A stretch of DNA of 22,379 nt from Chara braunii. Lineage: Eukaryota; Streptophyta; Charophyceae; Charales; Characeae. Below, piece after piece: positions 1-10,147 of the stretch. The stretch spans positions 1,802,814 to 1,825,192 of the forward strand of contig BFEA01000083.1 of NCBI GenBank assembly GCA_003427395.1. Reading direction: 5' to 3'. The first letter of the stretch is position 1; each line of letters opens with the position of its first letter. Under the pieces are notes generated by a model, which was not told where the DNA came from, ran no database searches, and saw only the letters and a list, made by a program, of their open reading frames with translations. The position numbers and the translations under genes are program-made.

Positions 1-35
<35 letters not shown>
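1..35. repeat. (AG)n microsatellite, cut by window edge
   Basis: An uninterrupted AG dinucleotide run starts at the first base and ends at 35. It probably continues to the left of the window. A second AG tract lies at 18262-18332. Confidence 0.97.
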
Positions 36-38
<3 letters not shown>

Positions 39-78
39 ACACGTGGCACTTCGCCCAATAAAGAAAACCAATGAAATA

Positions 79-212
79 GGGAGGAGGAGGAGGAGAAAGG
101 AGGAGGAGGAGGAGGTGGATGAGGAGGAGAGAAGAAGAAGAAGATGAAAGGAGGTGGAGGCGGAGGAGAGGAAGAAGAAGAAGAAGAAGAGGAAGAAAGG
201 AGGTGGAGGCGG
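79..212. repeat. Purine-rich GGA/GAA imperfect triplet repeat
   Basis: This is an almost pure purine strand of GGA, GAA and GGT triplets, including a GAA run near 170-190. Open frames here give only Arg/Glu/Gly low-complexity peptides, so it is not treated as coding. A pyrimidine-rich CTT tract of similar composition lies on the same strand at 767-856. Confidence 0.9.
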
Positions 213-240
213 ATACCACAGCGGGACCGTATCGACCACA

Positions 241-342
241 ACCGGGCAGCGACGACGGGCAGCGACGGCAGCGACGACGGGCACCTCTTCGACGGCGGGC
301 AGCAACGGGAACCTCCTCAATGGCGGGCAGCGACGACGGGCA
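241..342. repeat. Imperfect tandem GGGCAGCGACGAC-type repeat
   Basis: The block GGGCAGCGACG recurs four to five times with small changes (near 244, 257, 267 and 324, with a CAACGG variant near 297). The spacers CACCTCTTCGACGGC and AACCTCCTCAATGGC also resemble each other, suggesting a dimeric unit of about 30 bp. No protein is recognised in any frame. Confidence 0.6.
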
Positions 343-591
343 ACGTGAACGAAAAATTAATCGGGCAGCTCTTCGACGAACTGCGCGTTCGAATTCGAAG
401 GCCGCCCGTGGAAAATTATTTGCGTCGGGGGGCGGGGAGGCTCCCACGGGCCAAACCACTTCGAAAATTGCCTCCCCCCCCCCGCACGCAAAAATGCGCT
501 GGGCCCGCCCGGCGCCAAACCGGGGGCCCCAACCGGCCGGGCCGCCCGGGACCCCTGCCGAACGAAGGCTGGGCTGCCGGGCGGCCCGGAG
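343..591. other. GC-rich spacer with a C10 run and short palindromes
   Basis: This stretch contains a 12-bp palindrome TTCGAATTCGAA (388-399), a run of ten C (474-483) and many GGGCC/GGCCC blocks near 500-585. I see no coding region or RNA gene. It ends where the candidate LTR begins with TGTAACA. Confidence 0.6.
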
Positions 592-1311
592 TGTAACACA
601 GTTATTTATTTAATTGTTTGCTGTCCTATTTTTGTCTGTTCACGCGTCGTTTCGGACCTGCAGTTCCCAAGGTCGTGCCTTGGGCCAGGTACGCTTTGAG
701 GCAGGCCTCCCCTGTCCAGGTACAGGGTCTGGACGTCCGGTCGGGACCAAGACCCTGTAGGTGACATCTTCTTCTTTTTCTTCTTCGTCTCGCCCTCCAT
801 CTCTTCTCCCTCCTTTCTTCTTCTTCTTCTTCTTGTTCTTCTTCTTCTCCTTTCAGAGAGAGAGAGGTAACAGGTAGAGGTTACATTGGGCACGATGCCC
901 AGATCTGATTCAACATTTTTAAGGCAGACTTTGATTGGACATTCGGCAGGGAGACTATTTTTGGACTTCTCTATTGCGATCTTGGTCTTCTCCCTCACCT
1001 CCATCTTCGTCTTGCCTCTCCCCCCACCTCTCATCTGTGGTATCTCCCCCATGTGCGTGTCCAAGGATGGACCTTTCTTCCATGTATGCAGTCCCTCCTC
1101 CCTCTCTTACATGTGTGGTGTATGACGGTATGTTGCATCAGTATCCGACAGGTCACGTCATATCTTTGAGTCTTCCATTGTGCTATATTATGCTATTTTC
1201 ATATGCATCTGGATGTACATTGCTTGTTGATGCTTTGCGGACATTGCATTGTCCATTCATCACGTTGCGGATCCTTGGCTCCATATACAATGCCCAACTG
1301 GGCATGTATCA
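592..1311 (+). mobile_element. Candidate decayed 5' LTR of a separate LTR retrotransposon
   Basis: The segment begins TGTAACA and ends TGTATCA, that is TG...CA with imperfectly inverted termini (five of seven positions pair). It is followed two bases later by a strong primer-binding-site match. Inside are a pyrimidine-rich CTT tract, two clear hairpins (666-684 and 721-759) and an AT-rich TATATTATG-like stretch near 1182. No second copy is in the window, so the left boundary rests only on the TG terminus and the LTR-like start. The open frames within it are low complexity and are not called as genes. It could be a solo or truncated element; the right end is more certain than the left. Confidence 0.4.
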
Positions 1312-1313
1312 GT

Positions 1314-1325
1314 TGGTATCGGAGC
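1314..1325 (+). promoter_or_regulatory. Primer binding site, initiator Met tRNA type
   Basis: TGGTATCGGAGC matches the plant initiator-Met-tRNA primer site TGGTATCAGAGC at 11 of 12 bases. It lies two bases after a CA terminus, the usual geometry of an LTR retrotransposon. The one mismatch (A to G) would still form a G:U pair with the tRNA. No gag follows: the leader breaks off into a GATT microsatellite about 50 bp later. Confidence 0.6.
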
Positions 1326-1377
1326 TATCACCAGTGAATCAGGACATACCTGACCTTAACACGCAAAGCAGAGGACC

Positions 1378-1490
1378 GATCAATCGATCGATTGATCAGT
1401 TGATTGATTGATTGATTGATCGATTGACTAATTGATCAATTGATTGATTGATTGATTAATAACGATTGATTGATTGATTGATTGATTAGG
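1378..1490. repeat. (GATT)n / GATC-GATT microsatellite
   Basis: Tandem GATT units with occasional GATC and ACTA variants run up to the left end of element 1. Similar GATT-rich sequence resumes to the right of element 1 at 10171-10198, showing the element inserted at the edge of this repeat. Confidence 0.93.
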
Positions 1491-1494
1491 TTAC

Positions 1495-2418
1495 TGCGAG
1501 GCAAATGCCTCTATGAGCCCCTTTTTCGGCCCCATTCTGAAGCAAGTCGGCCGCCCTAAGTGAAGGCAGGCTCGACAAGGCCCTTAGGGCCCTGTTTTGG
1601 TCACCACGCAACTCAAGGAAATTCAGGCAGCTGCGTAGCGCCACTTGGTTGAGAGAACCCAGGTCCTGGGCCGCCTGTGTGAATGTATGAAAAGCAGGCC
1701 CTGGGCTGGATACAGGTACTGGGCCGAACACAGGCCAAAGGCAGTTGGGCGCATGCAACCACGTCAGGCCCAAGGCCTGTTCTCGTTTGTGCTGGGCCTC
1801 AGGCTACCGGGGCCTACTGGAAGCTTCCTAGGACTGGACGCAGGCAGGCCACTTCGATATAGCAAAGGGCCTGCCTCTGTATTCGGCATTTGGGTGCTGG
1901 CTGCATGCTGCGCAAGCGCTGCTGCGCTATTTGCTGGCTGGCGCCTACGCGCTCACGGGCGAGCAGGAAAGGAGCAGGCAGCCATAGCCGAGCTGCACTG
2001 CTGTAAGCTGGGTGAGGCGCAGGGTGGTCCTTGGGTGCAAGTGCCATCTGTGTGTTGGGGAATGAGGTTGTGAGTAAGGCAAGAGACATACCTGGTGCTG
2101 GAAGCGTGCGACATTGGTCGTTGTATGTTCGTACCTCGGGAGAGCTGTTGTCGTCAACTTCGGCATTGTAGCATAGGCTAGATAGGATCTGCCACATGTA
2201 GACTGGGCGCCGAACGCCAGATAGGATACCAACTCTGGTTCTTCGTTGATGATGATGATGGGACTATTTCAGCATTGTCAATTATGCACTCTTGGTGTGT
2301 TCTTATTTGGTGAAACTCGTGATGCAATTATGTTGTTGGTTCGAGGTCACGACTATCTGGACTCATATGTATGATGTTGTTTGATTGCTGAAGTTCGCTA
2401 TTGCTCATCTTCCTTGCA
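1495..2418 (+). repeat. 5' LTR of element 1
   Basis: It starts TGCGAGG and ends CCTTGCA, an imperfect inverted terminal pair, and is near-identical to 9226-10147. A GATATAGCAAAG stretch at 1856-1867, kept in both copies, is a possible TATA region. CTACTGGAAGCTTCC (1814-1828) is shared with the LTR of element 2. Open frames inside it on either strand are treated as non-genic. Confidence 0.95.
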
Positions 2419-2421
2419 ATT

Positions 2422-2432
2422 TGGTATCGGAG
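2422..2432 (+). promoter_or_regulatory. Primer binding site of element 1
   Basis: TGGTATCGGAG lies three bases after the LTR end and matches the initiator-Met-tRNA primer site with the same A-to-G change seen at 1314-1325. The next bases (TTGTGG) no longer match, so only 11 bases are in register. Confidence 0.8.
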
Positions 2433-3683
2433 TTGTGGTACGATTGCGCTCATCTGGCGCTTGTTTTCTGCCTTATGGGGTGCATACATGCGGTCCGCTT
2501 GGCGAGTTTGGCCGTAAGTGGTGTGTAGTGAGGAGGGCGGAGACAAGTGATAGGCGACCCAGGAGGTGAGGGGATCGCCAGGAAGGCTATTTGGTGTAAT
2601 GTGGGTGTTGGACAGTGTGATGAGAACTATCTAATGTGCGATTGATGCTGAGGTGGAACAGCGAGATAATGCTGGTTGTGCCGATGCAGTGACTGGTCAT
2701 TGCAATCCCCATCAGGTCATCTGGTGAGATTATCTCTGTGGTTGGGGGCAGCTATTTGAGGTACGTTGCTCTTAACCTTATCTACCTTCTTCGACACTTC
2801 TTACCGTGAGGATGTGTGTTCCTTCTTGAGAGTCCTCTCATTGTGAGGTGTCCAGTGCGGTCAACCTTGAGAGTCGACAATGTTCACGTGGAGCATCTGG
2901 GAGAAGATGGGCGGAGCTTTCTAAAGGGCCCTGGACGAAGCACTGGGTCACGGTCACCATGCCAACCCACCGGGAGTAGAGCACGCATGCTTTGCTGATT
3001 GTCCTTCGTCTGGCTTGCTGCGCTGTTAGATGGGTGCTGAAGGGCAGGCCAGCCCTAAGAGGGAGACGAGACCGGGCGTCTTTAAATAAGCACCGGAAGG
3101 GGAACCATTGGCTGTGATCGTCGTCCGGCTGCGACGTAAAATAATTCCTGGAGTTACTTGGGGGCGGACGCCAAATTGCCTCTGGATCAGCCGATGGTTG
3201 TAAGGCTCGCTGCACGCGAGGATAATCCAGTGCAGGGCTGGCCAGCTCAGCAGATACTCGGGGCACAGGGGTGGGCCGAACACACACCTTTAGACATGCG
3301 ACGCTCTCCAGATTGCTCAGGGACGTTGACGTCAAGTGATACTCAGGGGAACTAAGGGAGGGGTAGATTTCAGGTGATGATAAGTTCGAGAAAATTCCAT
3401 GCTATCCTATCCACACAAATGATTCTATTTTAATGTTTTTATTAGTTAGGTGTACAGCCATTGACATCTGACAGACATGTAAGGTTAGAACTGTTTCGTG
3501 TTCATGGTGCTTCTGTTTGCAGACTAGTCAAACTAAAAATAGATTTATTTGTAGGAATCTGACTTACCTGTTGACCCCAAGTGATGTCTGCTCCAAAATA
3601 GCAACCAATTAGTTGGTTTGTGCACTACGTTGCGGTAAGCATCCAGTGTGTATTAGTGCAGATTGTGTACAGTGTTGTAGCTT
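2433..3683 (+). other. Long untranslated leader of element 1
   Basis: About 1.25 kb separates the PBS from the gag start. No plus-strand open frame of note is present. A 165-codon antisense frame (2838-3335, minus) is open but has no recognisable domain. An ORF of that length is expected about once by chance in a window this size, so it is not called a gene. Confidence 0.6.
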
Positions 3684-5624
3684 ATGAGTGACGAGGAGGA
3701 CACTAGAGAGGACGACCGGATCTTGTGATCGGCAAGGCGCCCAGTAGCCCATTTGGCATTAGGTCCAGAGGGTGACAAATATCTGTTCCGCCAGCGTAGA
3801 GAGAGGTTGCAGCAGCAGAGGAGGGCTAGAGCAGCAGAGGCTAGCAGGGCACTTGTGAGTGAAGCCGCAACTTCAGAAGCTATGGCTACTTCTGCGCAGC
3901 AGACTTCTCAAGCCGGTAGTTCAGGATCTGTCGGGTCAACGGTCGCGCAGACCCAGAGTCAGTCCACTGGCGTAATGGCAAGCCAGCCATTAGTGTTGAC
4001 CTCCGACGAGATGGCCATACAGCAGGCAGCCCTGCAGGAGGCACAACTACAGCATGCATTAGGACAGATAAAAGCGGAGAAAGAAAGGATGATTAGAAGA
4101 AGAGCCAGGATGCAGCGGAGAGAAGCGATCGTTAGTGAGTTAAGAGGAGATGGACCTGACGCAGTGACTGATGATGTGAGGCTCATACGGTCTGTCCTGC
4201 TGAATGTAGTTGAGATGCAGGACCATCACACAACCATCCTTCAGGACATCCAGCAACGTCTGGCCCTGTTGGTTGGGCGAGCGCAGGCAACGTCGCCAAT
4301 GTCCGGGCCTGGTGCCTGGCCCGTTGTACAGCCTCCTCCTCTTGTCCCACCGGTGACTGAGTATCCCCATATGTAGCCCCATCATCGGTCGCGATCGTTT
4401 CCCTGGGCATGCCGCAATCAAGAGAGTTATCAGCAGGAACTAGTTTGCAGGTTCCTATACAGACACTGTTCACCCAATCTTCGTTGCAAGTTGCGGTCAC
4501 CACTCAGCCTCCTGTCTCGCAGCCTGTGCAGCCGCTGGGCACACAGCCCCAGCAGTTAGTACAGCAGCCTGTGTCACAGGGTCCACAGCCCGGAGTGATG
4601 CAGGGACCGGGACAAACACAGCGGGTACCAAAGACGGCCATCGCCGCTCCTAAGCCCTTCACAGGGGATAAGAGAGGCAAACACCTCGACAAGTGGTTGA
4701 GGGCAAACTTACCTTGCCGCACGAAGAAGTGCTTGTGGCTGCCTCCTAACTAGAGGGTAGTGCAGCAAGATGGTTGAGTGGTTTAGTGCAGCTCCAGGGG
4801 TATGGTCATGACTTCCGCACTTGGGCGGTCACCTAGAAATTGGATGACTTCCTTGAGCTGGTGGAGGAAAGGTGGCATGATCCTCAGGAGGCCCAAAGGG
4901 CCACTGACGAGATCCTGACACTACACACGCAGCAGTTCAAGTCAGTAAGGGAAGCCACCGATGCTGTTGAGCGTCTGATCTGTGTCCCAGGGTTGCGCTA
5001 TGACCCCCAGGTACTACTCACCTCCTACCTGAGATGCTTCTCCTTGCCTCTCAGGAACCAGTTGGCAGGTGAGGCCAACATCAATTTGTACAACTTTCCT
5101 TCGTTTAGCAAGAAGGCCCTAGACCTTGAGGCGAAGATAGGGCATGGATAGGCACCCACTACAGACGGAAGGAGGAAGACACTGCCTCCTAACTGGAAGG
5201 CGAAGGGGCGCATTATGTTTGTCGATAACGATGGTTCTACCATCGAGTTAGACGACAACTTCCAGGAGGGAGTAGGTTCAGAGGCAGGCAGCACAAAAGC
5301 TTCAGAGGGTGTAGTCGCTACCGTTGCTCAGAAAGGTAAGGCGACCCGTAGATGCCGTGGAGGTTCCCGGTCTAGGAGTCAAGTCGACCCCAACGCTCCC
5401 CCATGGGAGAAGGCGGGTCTCTCAGCGGACGTGTGGAGAGATCGGTACACACCGCAGGCTTGCATTCGTTGTGGTCAATACGGCCATAATCAGTAAAGTG
5501 TCGTAACAAGAAGGTGACCGACAAGATCCCACCTACGATGGGGCAGGCGGTAGGATCCTCCCATCCCGTTGGTAGCAATGTTGCCAGCACTTCAGGCACT
5601 GCTCCGGGAAACACGTCGGGCCAG
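3684..5624 (+). pseudogene. gag: gag pseudogene (element 1)
   Basis: Gag would form the virus-like particle and bind element RNA. The likely start is ATG 3684 (MSDEEDTRED), followed by an in-frame TGA at 3726-3728; the frame reopens and runs to TAG 4374-4376. It includes a Gln/Ser/Thr-rich stretch and a coiled-coil-like segment (about 4000-4140) rich in Glu, Gln and Arg. The frame then shifts; a Pro/Gln-rich linker spans about 4377-4650. The capsid-like part (for example RWHDPQEAQRATDEI) lies at about 4720-5151 and has stops near 4747 and 4832 and at 5149-5151. A basic region leads to a zinc knuckle CIRCGQYGH at 5461-5487; its last Cys (5499-5501) is in another frame after a TAA at 5494. At least three frames are used, so no full Gag can be made. 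Confidence 0.85.
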
Positions 5625-5625
5625 T

Positions 5626-6055
5626 AGGAATAGTAGCTGTTCCTACTAGGGTCGAGGTGGTCGAGACACCCTCACCATCTCGATAGATGGCCCAAGCTAC
5701 TGACTCCAGTGTCATCCCGCAAACACGTTCAAACCCATCGAGCCTTTGTCCGATGAATGTGTTTGAGTCCTTAGAGGAGCTAGAGGAGGAGTGGTTTAGA
5801 TCAGACCTGCTAGCTTCTTGGACGGCATTAGTTAAAGCCCCGAAGGGTGAAATGTTCGTCAGCGAGGTAGTCAATGGCGGCCGCAAGGCCGGGGCCTATT
5901 ATGACACTTGCTCGACTAGGAACTTTATCAGTCGCGCATGCGTTGAGAGGTTGCGTTTACAGGGCCGAGTGCAGCGCCTCAGTGGACCTGTGGAGTCGAC
6001 CTGTGCCAACAAACAGCGCATGGTAGTCAACGACTACATCGCGTCTCGTTCCTAG
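5626..6055 (+). pseudogene. pro: Retropepsin-like aspartic protease pseudogene (element 1)
   Basis: The protease would cut the Gag-Pol polyprotein. The open part runs from 5687 to TAG 6053-6055, and the same frame extends upstream of a TAG at 5684-5686. The expected active-site triad Asp-Thr/Ser-Gly appears as YYDTCSTRNFIS, so Gly is replaced by Cys, which should destroy activity. The following [10 protein letters not shown] fits the usual sequence after the catalytic loop. The frame ends before the link to RT, which resumes in a different frame at about 6056. The assignment rests on the D-T-x-S...NFIS pattern and on its position between Gag and RT. Confidence 0.7.
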
Positions 6056-7675
6056 TGAGTGACGAACTCCCCATGGACATGTTGTTAGGTATGTACTACC
6101 TCTCTGTGGCACAGCCCCAGTTTGACTGGGACCGAAAAGTGGTCAAACACACTTTGCCAGGTGGAGGGACCGCCAGATTGCATAAGTTCAAAGCTGGTAG
6201 TCTGATTGAGTCCCACGGGTGCATGTGTGAGGCCGCGTTCTACAATTATTATAAGCAAAATCAGGAGGAGGGTATGTATTTAGTTTATGTCTCTGCTGCA
6301 GGCGAGCCGATGAAAATGCCGCCGGAGATAGAGGGAGTAGTTGCCAAATACCCTGATCTATTTGAAGAGTCGACAGGGGTTGTAGAGAGGGAGGTCGTCC
6401 ACGCGACCGAAATTATCTCAGGGTCTAGCATCCCGAAGGGTAGGATCTATCGGATGTCTCCAGGCGAGCTAGATGAGCTTCGACGACAACTCAAGGAACT
6501 CATAGAGAAGGGTTGGATCCGGCCAAGTGTCTCTCCTTATGGGTCTCCAGTACTATTCGTACCTAAGAAGAAGGAGGGAATACTTAGAATGTGCATTGAC
6601 TATAGGGGCCTCAATGCCATCACTGTAAAGAACAGAGAGCCCCTACCGCGCATCGACGATTTGCTAGATAGAGTGCAAGGGTGTCGGTACTTCGGTAAGA
6701 TAGATCTGAAGTCCGGGTACCATCAGATTGCAATCCGGCCTGAGGATCAACACAAAACCGCCTTTCAGACCAGGTACGGTCTGTACGAGTTTATGGTGAT
6801 CCCTTTCGGCCTTTGCAATGCTCTTGGCACCTTTCAGCACGCTATGAATCGGATATTCCATGACTACTTGGATAAGTTTGTTATCGTGTACCTCGATGAC
6901 ATACTTATTTTTAGTAAGACTGTCGAGGAATACGTTAGCACATTTGGACAAAGTCCTCAGTCTCCTACGACAGCACAAGTTCAAGATCAACGGTGAGAAG
7001 TGCGAGTTTGGCTGCACCCGTGTCTTGTACTTGGGTCATGAGATATTCGCGGAAGGGTTGAAGCCCGATGACGCGAAGGTGGCCAGCATTCGTGATAGGC
7101 TGCGTCCTCAGTCTGTGACTGAGATGAGATCATTCTTAGGGATGACCGGCTACTATCGCAACTTCGTGGAAAACTATAGCATAGTTGTCGCCCCTTTGAC
7201 TGATGTGACCCGCCTTGACACCCCATGGGAGTGGACTGAGAGATGCGAGGCTACTTTCAGACATCTGAAGCATGCGTTGACGCATTACGAAGTCTTGAAA
7301 CTTCCTGATCCTGACAAGCCATATATAGTGACTACGGATGCTAGCTAATATGGCATAGGCGCCGTACTTGCACAACAGGAGGGGGAAAAGTTGAGGCCTG
7401 TCGAGTGAATGTCCAAAAAGATGCCCTCTCAGAAGGTGGCAAAGTCCACCTATGAGAAGGAACTCTATGCGGTGTACAAGGCTCTAACCCATTGGAGACA
7501 CTATCTCCTTGGGAGGTTCATCCTCAGGATTGATCATCAGACCCTTAGATGGATGAGAACTCAGCCGGTACTCTCTGACACTCTCAAGCGTTGGATCGAA
7601 GTCATAGAGCAGTATGACTTCGAGCCCCAATACATCGAGGGCGAGTACAACAAGGTTGTTGATGCCCTGTCGCGT
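6056..7675 (+). pseudogene. pol: Reverse transcriptase-RNase H pseudogene (element 1)
   Basis: The RT part reads in one frame to about 6930, with typical Ty3 motifs: [52 protein letters not shown] and the catalytic YLDD at 6889-6900. A one-base shift near 6931-6940 moves the rest to the next frame ([28 protein letters not shown]). RNase H follows: TTDAS, then TAA (7346-7348) where Gln is expected, YGIGAVLAQQEG, then TGA (7406-7408), then EKELYAVYKAL, LRIDHQTL and VVDALSR. The acidic RNase H residues (D, E, D, D) are still visible. No ATG is needed, since Pol is normally made as a polyprotein. The gene is dead through one shift and two stops. Confidence 0.93.
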
Positions 7676-9195
7676 AGTTCTGATTTCTCAGGTGCGCTGA
7701 TCACCGAGTTTGGGCTTGCGGACAATGTTACTCAGTTCATGGTGGACGCCTATCGCAAGGATCCGTTCATGTCTGAGATCATCCGCAGACTCGAGGAGAA
7801 GGACAAAGTGACTTCTGCCAAGTTTGAGTTGGTCAACGGCTTGCTGTTCCTTGAGAAGGCCGGGAATAAACGTTTGTGTGTTCCTAATAGGGAATCTTCG
7901 CGTAGTTTATTTTTAGGAGAATGTCATGATGCCACCATACATTTTGGCTTTAAGAAGACTGCAGCCAATCTGTTGCAGCGGTTCTGGTGGCCCACGATGC
8001 TGAGAGATGTGAAGCTGTACGTGGAGACTTGTCAGGTCTTTCAGAGGGACAAGCCACGTACCCAGGCTCCTCTTGGGTTCTTGAAGCCCCTTCCGATTCC
8101 AGAAAGGCCTGGTGAGAGCCTGTCCATGGACTTCATGGATACGTTGGTCACCAGCAAGAGTGGTATGCGCTACATCTAGGTTAGTAGCAATGCCAGAAAC
8201 AGCAAGAACGGAGTATGTGATCAAAATGTTTAAAGAGAACTAGGTTAGGGACTTTGGTTTACCGAAGTCTATTATTAGTGACAGGGATGTCCGATTTACC
8301 AGCGAACTGTGGAAGGCCGCCGCTACAGAGCAGGGGAACCCAGTTGCAGATGACTTCTGAGAATCCCCCAGAGGCCAACGGCCAGGCCGAGCAACTAAAC
8401 CGCGTCGTACAACATCTGTTGAGGCATTACATTAAGGACTGGGATGAGAAGCTTGCTCTCATCGCCAACAATGCGGTACACAGCGCCACCGAGGTGAGCC
8501 CGAACAGTTTGCTATTGACTTCCAAGCCTAAACTACCTTTAGATTTTCTCCTTCCTAAGAATCAGGCAACTGCTGCACCAGGTACTTTAGAATTTGCCTA
8601 TCGGTATGAACAGAAGATGCAGCAGGCTGTAGAACAGATGCAAAAGGCACAGGCGGCTATGATAGAATCTGCAAACAAACACCGCCGTGAGTCTTCATTT
8701 CAGGTTGGGGATAGAGTATGGATTAAGTCCTCAGAACTGGGACAGGAGCACGGGATCTCTCGCAAGCTCATGTTACAGTACTTTGGACCATGGGAAGTCT
8801 TAGATATTGTTGGGACTGATCCGGATGGACCTTCTTACGTAGTCCGGATCCCTGGTCATCTCCGTACTTACCCTGTTTTTCACGCCTCCAAGCTTGCACC
8901 GTTCAAAGAAACAGATCAGTTTCCATCTCGCCGATCAATGCTGCCCCCAACCATGGACGGAGAGGTGGATATCGATGATATCGTCGACCATAGGGAGATG
9001 CCAGTGGCAAGAGCAACATGCAGGGGACGTACTACGAAACCGAAGCTGCGGTACAGCGTTCGGTTCCAGCATCACATTGATCCCAAGGAGGACCGCTGGT
9101 TTACCAGGGAGGAACTCATGCAGACTGCTCCTCAAGTTGTAGCCCATTACGAGAGACCTCTGCAGAAGCGAAAACGCCCAATGATTGACAATTGA
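7676..9195 (+). pseudogene. pol: Integrase with chromodomain-like tail, pseudogene (element 1)
   Basis: The zinc-binding region keeps its His pair (ECHDATIH), but the second Cys of CxxC is Phe (CQVF). The first catalytic Asp lies in LSMDFMDT. The frame ends at TAG 8177-8179. Comparison with element 2 indicates a loss of about 35 bp that removes the segment around VIVDRFTKY, followed by another TAG (8241-8243). The second Asp (SDRDVRF) and the final Glu (GQAEQLN) are in different frames, so a further shift lies at about 8285-8340. From about 8340 the frame is open to TGA 9193: QVGDRVWIKSSEL, the GPY/F-type YFGPWEVLDIV, then a chromodomain-like tail (VDIDDIVDHREM to DRWFTREELMQ). The stop lies 18 bp before the PPT. 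Confidence 0.92.
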
Positions 9196-9212
9196 GTTTC
9201 ACTGTTGAAGCT

Positions 9213-9225
9213 AAGGAGGAGGGAA
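9213..9225 (+). promoter_or_regulatory. Polypurine tract of element 1
   Basis: AAGGAGGAGGGAA is a pure purine run directly abutting the TG of the right LTR. That is the expected site for plus-strand DNA priming. Confidence 0.9.
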
Positions 9226-10147
9226 TGCGAGGCCAATGCCTCTATGAGCCCCTTTTTCGGCCCCATTCTGAAGCAAGCCGGCCGCCCTAAGCGAAGGCAG
9301 GCTCGACGAGGCCCTCAGGGCCCTGTTTTGGTCACCACGCAACTCAAGGAAATTCAGGCAGTTGCGTAGCGCCACTTGGTTGAGAGAACCCAAGACCTGG
9401 GCTGCCTGTGTGAATGTATGAAAGCAGGCCCTGGGCTGGATACGGGTACTGGGCCGAACACAGGCCAAAGGCAGTTGGGCGCATGCAACCACGTTAGGCC
9501 CAAGGTCTGTTCTCGTTTGTGCTGGGCCTCAGGCTACCGGGGCCTACTGGAAGCTTCCTGGGACTGGACGCAGGCAGGCCACTTCGATATAGCAAAGGGC
9601 CTGCCTCCGGATTCAGCATTCGGGTGCTGGCTGCATGCTGCGCAAGCGCTGCTGCGCTATTTGCTGGCTGGCGCCTACGCGCTCACGGGCGAGCAGGGAA
9701 GGAGCAGGCAGCCATAGCCGAGCTGCGCGATGTAAGCTGGGTGAGGCGCAGTGTGGTCCCTGGGTGCAAGTGGAATTTGTGTGTTGGGGAATGAGGTTGT
9801 GAGTAAGGCGAGAGACATACCTGGTGCCGGAAGCGTGCGACATTGGTCGTTGTATGCTCGTACCTCGGGAGAGTTGTTGTCGTCAACTTCGGCATTGTAG
9901 TATAGGCTAGATAGGATCTGCCACATGTAGACTGGGCGTCGAGCGCCAGATAGGATATGAACTCTAGTTCTTTGTTGATGATGATGATGGGACTATTTCA
10001 GCATTGTCAATTATGAACTCTTGGTGTGTTCTTATTTGGTGAAACTCGCGATGCAATTTTATTGTTGGTTCGAGGTCACGACTATCTGGACTCATATGTA
10101 TGATGCTGTTTGATTGTTGAAGTTTGCTATTGCTCATCTTCCTTGCA
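9226..10147 (+). repeat. 3' LTR of element 1
   Basis: It is the partner of 1495-2418, from TGCGAGG to CCTTGCA, preceded by the PPT and followed by TTAC. Differences from the left copy are scattered, with a denser patch near 9725-9780. Confidence 0.95.

Larger units (their letters stand above)
1495..10147 (+). mobile_element. Element 1: full-length, coding-dead Ty3/gypsy chromovirus
   Basis: This 8,653-bp element has two LTRs of 924 and 922 bp (TG...CA), a PBS just inside the left LTR and a polypurine tract just before the right LTR. The gene order is gag, protease, RT, RNase H, integrase with a chromodomain-like tail, which is the Ty3/gypsy order. TTAC flanks both ends (1491-1494 and 10148-10151) as a 4-bp target duplication. 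By hand alignment the LTRs differ at roughly 45 positions (about 5%), mostly transitions, so the insertion is not recent. Every reading frame carries stops or frameshifts, so it cannot be autonomous. Confidence 0.95.

Noticed and set aside
119-613. 164- and 150-codon plus-strand frames at the left end
   Set aside because: They are composed of Arg/Glu runs from the GGA/GAA triplet repeat and GC-rich spacer; no domain is visible.
606-1064. 152-codon minus-strand frame
   Set aside because: Its Arg/Lys/Glu runs come from the CTT tract inside the candidate LTR.
1486-1773. 95-codon antisense frame in the 5' LTR, also open in the 3' LTR (9211-9492)
   Set aside because: The two copies are one sequence duplicated by the element's own replication, so shared openness is not independent evidence for a gene.
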